Made by a program: the position numbers and the translations under genes
Notes under the pieces: generated by a model
The model's database searches: none
Told to the model about the DNA's origin: nothing
The model's input: the letters and a program-made list of their open reading frames with translations, nothing else
Part shown: in pieces, positions 51,130 through 60,400 of the stretch
How the letters are laid out: every line of letters starts with the position of its first letter
How positions within the stretch are numbered: the first letter of the stretch is position 1
Assembly: GCA_028285465.1 (NCBI GenBank)
Contig: JANQPD010000052.1
Location: 1-64,000, forward strand
Length of the DNA stretch: 64,000 nucleotides
Origin: Owenweeksia sp.
Lineage (GTDB): Bacteria > Bacteroidota > Bacteroidia > Flavobacteriales > Schleiferiaceae
Direction of reading: 5' to 3'

Positions 51130-51312
51130 ATGAAAAATCTCAAAAGAATAATACCGGTTTCCTGCTTTTTAGTCTTTACGAGCTATGTGGGAAATGCCCA
51201 ACCTCTCAATCCTATGGCTCCCGCTCCCTTTGGTTTTGTGGAACTACTCATTGGGGCGGGAGCTCTGTATGGAAGCAAGAAAGTATATGAGGCACGGGAA
51301 AAAAAAGATTAA
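51130..51312 (+). CDS. Small PID-CTERM-like surface/membrane protein
   Basis: 60 aa: signal peptide MKNLKRIIPVSCFLVFTSYVGNAQ, then PAPFGFVELLIGAGALYGSKKVYEAREKKD; 13 nt after preceding stop. Confidence 0.7.
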   Translation: MKNLKRIIPVSCFLVFTSYVGNAQPLNPMAPAPFGFVELLIGAGALYGSKKVYEAREKKD

Positions 51313-51404
51313 AAATGCCCCGCCTGGGGCAGGGCTTCTCTATGTCCCTAATGATGCTAATTAGAAAAGACAAACACCCTGCTGCCCCCAGTTCGTATTA
51401 AAAC

Positions 51405-51555
51405 GCTCACATTGAGGTGTACAAGCTGGTGGGCCAGCGCGTGGCTTTGGGCAAGGGGAGCATGAAGCTGTAAAGCTTGAGCTGGATGACCACAGGGTCT
51501 TCCAGGCCCGGGTAAACACCCATAAGCAAACAGAGATATTTAAAGTAGTATGCTA
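51405..51555 (+). pseudogene. Orphan T9SS C-terminal sorting-domain remnant
   Basis: IEVYKLVGQRVALGKGSMKL / VKLELDDHRVFQARVNTHKQTEIFKVVC* across a frameshift. Confidence 0.7.
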
Positions 51556-51876
51556 AAACCACAGATACCTGAAGAAACAGAGAATACCAGATCACCAGTG
51601 AGGCATGACATTATGAAAAATACACGTTTGAATAGCTGCTTCTTTACCGGAAACAAAAACAAAAAGTCATCCTATAGATCAGGGAAAATACTGGCCGGGA
51701 TGCGCAAAAGGGGTAAAACCCTTAAACTGGTAAAAGGCCGGGGAGGCCGTTACCTGCTTATTACCAAACGCTACTTTATGGGCATTAAGATCTCCCGCCA
51801 TTCCCAGGCTTACCAAAGCAAAGAAGAAGCGCATCAGGCTTACCTGTATAGCAAGTATAAAATGTTCAGGAGATGA
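51550..51876 (+). CDS. Basic hypothetical protein
   Basis: 108 aa (possibly from MKNTRLNSC at 51613); no recognised domain. Confidence 0.4.
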   Translation: MLKPQIPEETENTRSPVRHDIMKNTRLNSCFFTGNKNKKSSYRSGKILAGMRKRGKTLKLVKGRGGRYLLITKRYFMGIKISRHSQAYQSKEEAHQAYLYSKYKMFRR

Positions 51877-51914
51877 TATTTTTCAATAAACGACACACAC
51901 GTAAACCACCCATT

Positions 51915-52330
51915 ATGTCCCTGGAATTGAACACACTCAAAAGTACCCTCGCGCTATGCACCTTGTGCCTTTAATCCTTCTATGGCCCAAAACGGGCCAC
52001 TTACGTGGTGGCCAACAGCGGCAACTGGACCAATGCCAATACCTGGACGGGGGAACTGTTCTTGGCCATTTGGCCAAAATGCTTGTTCCCCGGGAAAAAC
52101 CCTTACGGTGGATGGTCAGATCGCTACACGCATCAAGATCATCCGGGTACAGGGAAAGCTCTGGTTCTCCATCTCCCAAAATACGTCCCTGATGTCCAGG
52201 ACATGTCTGGTGAGCTGGAGATCGGCACCGCAGCCAACCCCATACCGCAAGGATAAGCTGCACCCTGACGATCATAGACGAGGGCGACATTGTACTGAGC
52301 AGTCCCCAGTTTGAAAAAGGCCTGGTGCTG
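51915..52330 (+). pseudogene. Frameshifted G8-domain secreted-protein remnant
   Basis: Fragments in different frames: VANSGNWTNANTWTG; GKTLTVDGQIATRIKIIRVQGKLWFSISQNTSL; SGELEIGTAANPIPQG; CTLTIIDEGDIVLSSPQFEKGLVLM. Confidence 0.65.
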
Positions 52331-52332
52331 AT

Positions 52333-52611
52333 GGGAAAACGGCCGTACGGGAGTCACGGGTTCAGGTTGGAGAAATTCTGACCTTACGGATAGAAGCCGA
52401 CACCAGCAAATACGGAATGCCGTTCCCGGAAAAGTTTGAAAAGCTCTTATATCAGGATGCGGAAGCCCATGAAAAGTGGGAGGCTTTATCTCGCGGATTA
52501 AAGCAGAGTGTCCTCCATTACATATCCGGTGGCAAACAAGTGCAAACCCGCATTCAGAGATCGATCGACATGGCAGAAAGGATGAAGAAGGATTTGCTCA
52601 GATGGAGGTAA
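52333..52611 (+). pseudogene. 5'-truncated YdeI/OmpD-associated (DUF1905-YdeI) family gene
   Basis: VQVGEILTLRIEADTSKYGMPFPEKFEKLLYQDAEAHEKWEALSRGLKQSVLHYISGGKQVQTRIQRSIDMAERMKK; no N-terminal half. Confidence 0.65.
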
Positions 52612-52613
52612 AT

Positions 52614-52790
52614 CTCATCAAGGTTCACAATCGTGGGGCTCTTTTCGGCTTGCTTCAGAGCCAGTTGTTGGGCTTTTTGAGTTAAATCCCCGTGTATATC
52701 TACCAAACAGAGTCCTCTCCCGTTACGAATGTCCTGGGCTAGAAGATTTTGCAAAAATATGGTTTTTCCGTTCGATAGCGTTATAAAAGG
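52614..52790 (-). pseudogene. Fragment of conjugation/HerA-VirD4-type ATPase gene (right copy)
   Basis: LPFITLSNGKTIFLQNLLAQDIRNGRGLCLVDIHGDLTQKAQQLALKQAEKSPTIVNLDE: degenerate Walker A (GKT) and DxHGDL as in T4SS coupling/HerA-like ATPases. Confidence 0.65.
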
Positions 52791-52893
52791 GAGAGCTGTT
52801 AAAAACCTCACCGCATGGTGGGGTTTTTTTGTTTCGGACAATCTGGGCGAGAAGTACACCCCGAGCTTAACGAGGAAAGCCAAGAGGGAGAGC
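52789..52893 (+). repeat. Direct repeat copy B of tRNA-Asn 3' end + terminator + spacer (att-like)
   Basis: Near-identical to 43244-43348, 9545 bp away, same orientation. Confidence 0.88.
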
Positions 52894-52909
52894 AAACAGA
52901 GAAAAAGAG

Positions 52910-52946
52910 AAAGGTTTTCAACCGTGCCGGTTGGAAGCCTTTTTAT
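52910..52946 (+). terminator. Rho-independent terminator at right island edge
   Basis: AAAGGTTTTCAACCG-tgc-CGGTTGGAAGCCTTTTT. Confidence 0.75.
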
Positions 52947-53077
52947 TTGATACGCTTTTTGAAACAAGCCCGCGTCCTATCTAAAATACACCTCGCTTGT
53001 AAATAGTCATTCAATAAGTATGTGATTTAGAAGTAATTTGTTTTAATTATTATTGAAAATATTCTACACAGATCTAT

Positions 53078-53109
53078 ATTTTATAGTGTTACTATTTTAT
53101 AGTGTTACT
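53078..53109. repeat. Exact 16-bp tandem repeat (x2)
   Basis: ATTTTATAGTGTTACT ATTTTATAGTGTTACT. Confidence 0.9.
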
Positions 53110-53398
53110 CGTTAAGGAAACAGAAAAAGACAAGAGAAGTTAATGGCTTGTTATCCTAGGCTTAAACAATACATTGTATAAAGCTATTAAGCATGTTCCT
53201 GATTAATAGGGACTAAGGATCTTTATTGACAACAAAATTGCATGCAAAAAGGACTTACCTGTTGATTCACTTTAAGTAAAAACAACATTAAGAAATCAAC
53301 AAAACAGGTGCCGGTTGATTAACAAAATTGGTGGAATGAATTTCATGTAGTATTCTTGCGGACATTTATTTCATACATTAACTAAATTAATAACATTT

Positions 53399-54745
53399 AT
53401 GAAACCTACTTTTACCCATTTGATGAAAGCAGCCTTATGCTCCTTTATTCTTGCTTCCTCTGTAAATTTAACCGCTCAATGCGGCTGGCAAATTACCACC
53501 CCTTACAACAACTCAAACCCGGTTGTCAGCCAACATCACAATGCCCTTTTCCATGGAGACAAATACTTCTATATTGACGCAAATACGCAACGCATTGCAA
53601 ATATATTCGGAGGGACATGGATGTATGGCGTATTAGATAATTCATCTCCACAAGTACGCGGCAATACCCGGTTTGAAAAGCATCCAACTAATTCTGACAT
53701 CTATTACGTTGGCACGGATAACAAACTCTATAAAACATATTGGAATGGCTCCACCTGGACCACAACGCTGTTAAACTCCAATGCCACTGAAGTTCGATGG
53801 AGCTCTCAGATCACGCTCGACAAAACCAATAACATTATCTACTACGTGGATATTTATGGTGACTTTAAAGGCATTACCACTTCCGGGTCATTAGTTATTA
53901 TTGCATTCAACATCTGGACAGACCCAAATCATCCGATCTTTTCTTCCGGCTACACGGACCTTTTCTGTGACAATACCGGTCGCGTTTGGTTCAGCGATCA
54001 CCAGAATAGGATTTCTTGCTTGTACAACAATACATCCGGGCAAGGGTGGCCAGGTTGGGCAGTAAGATATTCCGTTCCGCATAACGAACCAACAATGCAG
54101 GGTACCTCGCCAATTATCGTAAATCAACACAACGAGGTGTTCTATGTGAGCTCAAACAACCACCTCATCAGCTTTAACGCCGGTGCACATGGAACTACCA
54201 GTCAATCCTGGAGCCGGATCGGGCATTCTCTTGTAGCCGGAGACCGTTTTGGCATGAGCTGGGGAGATGATAAACTCGTATTCAAGACTACGTCTAACGT
54301 AGTAAGAAATGTATACAGGCTAAGTGGTGTTTGGCAAGACAATCAAATTAACGCGAACACCATAAGCAATCCTTCGCCTATTTCCATTAATAATGGCGAA
54401 ATCCTATATACGGATAACATCAGTGGAACAATCCGTTTACGCGCCTACAGATGGTACAATTGCAAAACGGATCATGTTTCTACTGATGGCTCTGCCTTTG
54501 CTACAGAAGACCGTCAACTTATGTTTTACCCAAACCCGGCAACCGCTTCTGTAACACTTGAGAACCAAAAGCTGGAGAAAATGGAAGTTAGGCTGTTCAG
54601 CTTGACAGGTCAACAGCTTAAGCTAATAAACATTGCACCTGCATCTACTATGAAGGTTGATCTTGACGGTTTGAGAAGTGGAGTGTATCTTGTTAAATGG
54701 GACTCCGATAATGAAGCCCAAACAGGTCGTCTGGTCGTTCAGTAA
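53399..54745 (+). CDS. Secreted propeller-like protein with T9SS type A sorting domain
   Basis: Signal peptide ...CSFILASSVNLTAQCGWQ; repeated HNALFHGDKYFYIDANTQRIANIFG-type motifs; C-term LMFYPNPATASVTLENQKLEKMEVRLFSLTGQQLK...GVYLVKWDSD. Confidence 0.85.
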   Translation: MKPTFTHLMKAALCSFILASSVNLTAQCGWQITTPYNNSNPVVSQHHNALFHGDKYFYIDANTQRIANIFGGTWMYGVLDNSSPQVRGNTRFEKHPTNSDIYYVGTDNKLYKTYWNGSTWTTTLLNSNATEVRWSSQITLDKTNNIIYYVDIYGDFKGITTSGSLVIIAFNIWTDPNHPIFSSGYTDLFCDNTGRVWFSDHQNRISCLYNNTSGQGWPGWAVRYSVPHNEPTMQGTSPIIVNQHNEVFYVSSNNHLISFNAGAHGTTSQSWSRIGHSLVAGDRFGMSWGDDKLVFKTTSNVVRNVYRLSGVWQDNQINANTISNPSPISINNGEILYTDNISGTIRLRAYRWYNCKTDHVSTDGSAFATEDRQLMFYPNPATASVTLENQKLEKMEVRLFSLTGQQLKLINIAPASTMKVDLDGLRSGVYLVKWDSDNEAQTGRLVVQ

Positions 54746-54765
54746 TCTCTTAGTTTTACTTGTTA

Positions 54766-54797
54766 AACCACTCCAAAATATGGAGTGGTTTTTTTGC
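54766..54797 (+). terminator. Rho-independent terminator
   Basis: AAACCACTCCAAAATATGGAGTGGTTTTTTT. Confidence 0.85.
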
Positions 54798-55055
54798 CAC
54801 TAACATCCTGGAAAGAGTTGGCTCGAAATAAACAGGTAGACTATTCAAAGACTCTCCCATTCCCAGGAGTCAGGGGAAGATCAAACTGAAAACGACCAAA
54901 TTCGAATGAACGTTGACTGTGCAAAGCGATTAGTTTCTTACGTTTCCAAAACTAGTCGAGTTAGCAGTAGCGTTTATAGTGATGGTTTGTAATTTAAGAA
55001 AGGTTAAATTTACTCTCCCCGGTACGACTACACACTAAAAAGGAGAGCACTATAA

Positions 55056-55093
55056 GAAAAAGCCCGGTCATTTAGCACATGACCGGCTTTTTT
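55056..55093 (+). terminator. Rho-independent terminator-like hairpin
   Basis: AAAAAGCCCGGTCATTTAGCACATGACCGGCTTTTTTT. Confidence 0.75.
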
Positions 55094-55217
55094 TCTTCAC
55101 CCCCTTTTAAGGCTAGTAGGTGTACCCCTGGTAACTTCTTATCTTTGAGGGATAGGAAAAGTAACGGGCATAGGAGCCTTTCGACTTTTCATTTTTTGTT
55201 TGCTAAAGCCTTCTTGC

Positions 55218-56495
55218 ATGGCGTTTCACTTTTCGCGTTTTATATCCGGGGCAGACCGGGCCGACCTGGAACAACGCATTTTTAATACGGCCGCTTTCTT
55301 TGTCGGGCTGATCTCCCTGCTCGCATTTTTGTTGTCGTTGGTTGCCGTGCACACGCTTTCCCGGACTTTTATCCTCGGCTTTGCCTCCCTCCTTTTTTGC
55401 GGCATTTTTTATGCCTCCCGTTTTAAAAGGGAGTTTTCGATCAGCAGTACCTTATTTATTTTCAGCACCCTGCTCTTTGCCAATTACCTCTGGCTTTACG
55501 AGCCCGGCTTCCGCTCCGCCACCAACTACCTTTATCTCTTCCTCCTGTTTTTAATGCTTACGATAAAACCTCTAAAAGCACATTTTGCCTATACCCTCCT
55601 ATTCATCTTTAACCTGGTGCTGGTCGATTTTTTGATCCGGTATTTCCCGGTTTTCGAAACGGATTTTCCCATCCCGGCAAATCAACACTACATCTTGACT
55701 TTCTTCCTGGTAGCCTTTTCCATTGTAGGTTCCTACTTTAAAAAGAATTACGAACGCGAGCGGGCCATTACCATTGACAGCCACCGGAAACTGGCCAATC
55801 TGAATCAGGCGCTGGAAAACCGGAACAAACACCTGGTCGGTTTTGCACATATGGTAGCCCATAACCTACGCAGCCCTGTGGCGGGCATGAAAATGCTGCT
55901 CAACCTGTACGACCTCAACAAAGAGCCGGCAGAACGGGAAGACCTGATGCTGCATCTTAAGGAGGGGGCTTATCAGCTTTTTGAGATGGTGGAAGACCTT
56001 TCTACGGTAATGAAAGACTATACCCAGCTTGACCAGGACCCACAAGAAGTTATTCTTGAAGAAGCCCTGCAAAAAGCCAAAGTAGCCCTGAGCGGACAGA
56101 TCCGTGAACGCAAGGCTTTGATCAATGCGCACTTTGAAGTAGAAACCGTTACGTATATAGAGGTATACCTGGAAAGCATTTTCCTGAACCTGTTGAGCAA
56201 TGCCCTTAAATATGCACACCCGGACAGGAACCCCAAAATAGAGGTCCGCAGCTACCTGGAGGGGCACAAAGTAATGCTGTGCTTCAAAGACAACGGTTTA
56301 GGGATAGATACTGAGCGGTTTGAGAACCAGCTGTTTAAAATGTACAAGATCTTTCATCCCGAAGCACACCAGGACAGCAAAGGCATTGGCCTTTTTCTCA
56401 TTAAAAACCAGGTAGAGATGTTGGGAGGAAAAATATGGATAGAGAGCACACCGGGCGAGGGCAGTGCCTTTTTCATCGAGCTGTACCGGGTTTAA
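55218..56495 (+). CDS. Membrane sensor histidine kinase
   Basis: Multiple TMs; FAHMVAHNLRSPVAGMKMLLNL H-box; NLLSNALKYAHPDRNPKIEV; DSKGIGLFLIKNQVEMLGGKIWIESTPGEGSAF. Confidence 0.92.
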   Translation: MAFHFSRFISGADRADLEQRIFNTAAFFVGLISLLAFLLSLVAVHTLSRTFILGFASLLFCGIFYASRFKREFSISSTLFIFSTLLFANYLWLYEPGFRSATNYLYLFLLFLMLTIKPLKAHFAYTLLFIFNLVLVDFLIRYFPVFETDFPIPANQHYILTFFLVAFSIVGSYFKKNYERERAITIDSHRKLANLNQALENRNKHLVGFAHMVAHNLRSPVAGMKMLLNLYDLNKEPAEREDLMLHLKEGAYQLFEMVEDLSTVMKDYTQLDQDPQEVILEEALQKAKVALSGQIRERKALINAHFEVETVTYIEVYLESIFLNLLSNALKYAHPDRNPKIEVRSYLEGHKVMLCFKDNGLGIDTERFENQLFKMYKIFHPEAHQDSKGIGLFLIKNQVEMLGGKIWIESTPGEGSAFFIELYRV

Positions 56496-57175
56496 TCGCT
56501 TAAGCGTTCTTTCAGCGCCTTTTTGTGCGTGCGGCTCACCGGCAGGTTGAAATATTCTCCTATGACAATGTTCTCTTTAAACTCTTCAATTTTGTGGATG
56601 TTCACTATATAGGATTTATGTACCCGGATAAAATCCTCAGGCAGTTTAGCTTCGAAAGCCTTCATAGTGCTATGTACAATATGATGGCCGTTTAGCAGCA
56701 CAACCTTTACGTAATCGCCCATAGCTTCTACATATTCCACATCGCTGGTACGTAGTTTCACCAACACCCCTTCGCTTTTAATAAAGATCTCCTCTTCCTG
56801 GTTTTTCACCACGTTTTCCTCGTAATAAATGGCCCGGTCTACCGCAATCTGAAAACGGTCCATGTCTACCGGCTTAGCGAGGTAGTCTGTTACATCGAAA
56901 CGAAAAGCCTCAAAGGCATACTTTTTTTCCGAGGTTACCATAATAACCTGCGGGATATTTTTAAAGCGTTCCAGGAACTGTAAGCCGGTCATTTCGGGCA
57001 TTTCCACATCCAGGAATACCAGGTCCAGGTCTTTTTGATCAATGGCAGCGCTGGCTTCTATGGCATTATCATAAGTAGCGATCAGTCTTAAGCGCTTGTT
57101 TTTGGCAATGCAGTTTTTAAGGACATCCCTGGATATAGGGTCATCATCCACTACAATACATCTCATTTCAGCCAT
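56492..57175 (-). CDS. LytTR-family response regulator
   Basis: CIVVDDDPISRDVLKNCI, LDLVFLDVEMPEMTGLQFLERF; LytTR C-term VEYVEAMGDYVKVVLLNGHHIVHSTMKAFEAKLPEDFIRVHKSYIVN. Confidence 0.93.
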   Translation of the reverse strand: MAEMRCIVVDDDPISRDVLKNCIAKNKRLRLIATYDNAIEASAAIDQKDLDLVFLDVEMPEMTGLQFLERFKNIPQVIMVTSEKKYAFEAFRFDVTDYLAKPVDMDRFQIAVDRAIYYEENVVKNQEEEIFIKSEGVLVKLRTSDVEYVEAMGDYVKVVLLNGHHIVHSTMKAFEAKLPEDFIRVHKSYIVNIHKIEEFKENIVIGEYFNLPVSRTHKKALKERLSD

Positions 57176-57427
57176 GACTTAAAAGCTTTCTGTAAAAAAA
57201 GCACATATTTCTTTCCCGAGGGTACTTTTCCCCGCTGTTTTTTTCAGTGATCTTTGTTAATTACCCGTATGCTTTGTAATCTTTGCGCTGTAAACCAATG
57301 TCTTAGCATAATTAGTTTTTAACAAAATGTCGTTTATCGACAATTTTTTGTAGCTAATCTAAGAGATAAGGGTTCCCTTACATGTGGCCAGTACTTTTAC
57401 ATCATTGAATTAGAAAAGAATTGCGTC

Positions 57428-60400
57428 ATGTATAAATTATTAACCCTTATTGGAGCCTTTTTCCTGGCCCTGGGCGGATTTGCCCAGGTGGAAGTGGTAA
57501 CCAACACCAACAATACCGGAGCTGGTTCGCTCAGGCAGGCGATCATAAACGCCAATGCCAACGCCAGTATAGACCTCATCAAATTTGAGATCCCCACCTC
57601 CGACCCTAACTACAACGCAGGTACCGGGGTATACACCATTACCGTAACCGGTGATTCATTGCCCAAAATCAACAACGATCTGCTGGTAATCGATGGGAAT
57701 TCGCAAAAAGCATTCACTTCTAACTCCAATACCACCCTATTCGGCACAGGAGGTACCGTAGGCATCGATGGACTAACCCTGGATCAGGTAGACGGACCGG
57801 AAATCGAACTTGTGGATGGAGGTAACTTCATCTACGGCCTATTTGTAGAAAGTGATGATGTAACCATTCAAGGACTGGTCATTTACGGTTTTGGCAATGC
57901 ATGGAACAACAACAACGCCAATATTGCTTTTCATTTTTGTGACAACGGACGCATAGAAAGCTGTGTGCTGGGCACCAAAGCCAGTGCCATGCAAAAGCCA
58001 ACAGCCAACCCCAACGGAGGCAATAACTTCATTTACTTCGGTAGCGACAATGCGGTGATCACCAACAACTTCGTGGCTTATTCAGACGCCATGGGAGGGT
58101 ATTTCACTTTCGATTGTAATGGAGCTGAGGTGTACAACAACGAATTTGCCCACAACAGCCAAGTGTACTACTATACCGATGGCCTGGACATAGCCTTTAA
58201 TACTTCTACAGCCAATGTATACGGGAACTACTTCCATAACAACCTGGGCAACGGCTTTGATACCTACACCGCCACAGGAGGGCACTCCTTCGAGAACAAT
58301 ACCGTTACACAAAACGGAAGGGGCAACCAGGAATCTGCTGGGGTACGGGTATACGGCTCGGGAAATACCTACCGCAAAAACATCATCCACACCAACTACG
58401 GTGCCGGTGTTATGGTAACCAGTGCGGCCACCAATATGACCATTAGCGAAAACAGCATTTACGACAACGGAAGCATCGCCTCTTTTCCCGTACAACCCTG
58501 GCCCACCCAAACCTACCAGGTAGGGATCGACCTGCTTAAGTCTGGAGACGATCACGGCAGGGGAACCGGCCCTTTTTATACAGTGAATGACGATGGCGAT
58601 GTAGATGCGGGAGGAAATACTTTGCTTAACTTCCCGGTAATCGAAAGTGCTACCCAGGTGGGCGGCAACCTGGTGGTGAAGGGCTTTGCACCCGCTGGTG
58701 CCAAAATAGAATTCTTTATTGCAGACTACTATACCAACGCTACCTACCCACAGGGAAAAACATTTTTATTCAGCAGAACCGAAGGGTCTGTTGACGACGC
58801 CGATGGTACCACAGGCGCCTACGGCCCTGCCGACATAAACGGTTATCCGCAAGGGAGCGAAAGCAACGCCAACCGCTTTTCCTTCACTTTACCTATGCCC
58901 GCAGGCCTTAGCCTGGGGGATGACCTGACCGCTACCGCTACGGTAACAGGAACAGGAACCTCTGAGTTTGGTGGTGCCGTTACCGTATCACAGCCTGCTT
59001 TACAACCCGTAGTAAACTGTGTGTATGTAAAAGGCAACGGCGATTATGTAGCTAAATTCGGTTATGTAAACAGCACCTCCGCGGCTATAAATGAGCCTAT
59101 CGGTAGTGGCAACCAGTTTACCCCTGCGCCCCAGGACCGCGGGCAGGGTACCAACTTTGCCGTAGGCACCTATAGCGATGTGGTAAGCGTAACCTTTAGT
59201 GCGGGAAGCATTTCCTGGACCTTAGATGGCACTACCGTTACCGCTGACGCTGCTTCCGCCCGTTGCGATGCCGATCTTGAAATTACACAAAGCGTTAGCA
59301 ATAATGCGCCTACTGCGGGAGATAACGTAACGTTTACGCTTACCTTGACCAACCACAGCACAGACATTCCCCAATCCGGTATAGAGATAAATTATGTTTT
59401 AGATGCTGATTTTGTATACGTTTCCAACACCCCCGCTTCCGGTTCATATACACATGCCGGAGCAGGAAACAGCGGTACCTGGTCAGTTCCTGAGTTGTTG
59501 CCCGGGCAATCTACCACCCTCGAGGTAGTAGTAACCATTAACGGAGACGGCGCAGCCGTAGCCACCATCGATGTTTCGAACCAGGTGGATAACAACAACA
59601 CCAACAACAGCGCTACGGAAAATCTGACTACCAGCGGTTCTTCCGGGGGCCATGGCGGAGGTATAGAAAGCAATGGGTCGCTGGCCGAGAAAATTGCACA
59701 CCGGAACTTTACCCGCCAGAAAGAAGGTAATACAGATAAGGCTTTTTACGCCAACCTGGACAACCTGACCACTTTGGCGCAACACAAACGCTCAGCCGCA
59801 GGTAAAACCAGTGCTTTGTCTAACTACATCCCCAATGGCATCAGCCAGAGTACACGTAGCGTAGTGAGTTCCCCAACAGACCTGATCGGCATCACCAATG
59901 CGACCAACATTTTTGCGGCGGACTACTTCAATGCGGAGGACACCCGCCTGGGTGTAGTGCTGGCCATGGAAACGAGGAATTCTGTATACGAGCACACCAA
60001 GATCGTTTGTGACCGCCTGAGGGGAGGGCAGTTGGAAGAGATCAGCACGGTAATGATCGACAACAAGCCCTTTAGAATGGTGAAGCTCTTACAGGAAGAC
60101 GGAGCCGTAGATTACGCAGTAAGCTTTGTAGTGTACCAGGATGCTTCCGGCAATTTCAGTGTAGATCAGAAATGGAACTTAAGTGAATATAGTACCCCCG
60201 CTACCAGCAAGATCTTCAACTTCCAGGTATGGACCATTTCTCCCAGCCTGACCATCGAAGCTTCCGAGGCAATTTTTGACCTCTTCAAGCTGGATGGTAA
60301 CCTTATTCACCGGAACAACGTGCCGGCTACCGTGCCCTCCGTATATGTTACCAGTGGGGAGTACCGGGGAGGTAAACTGATCCTGCACCTGAGCAATGCC

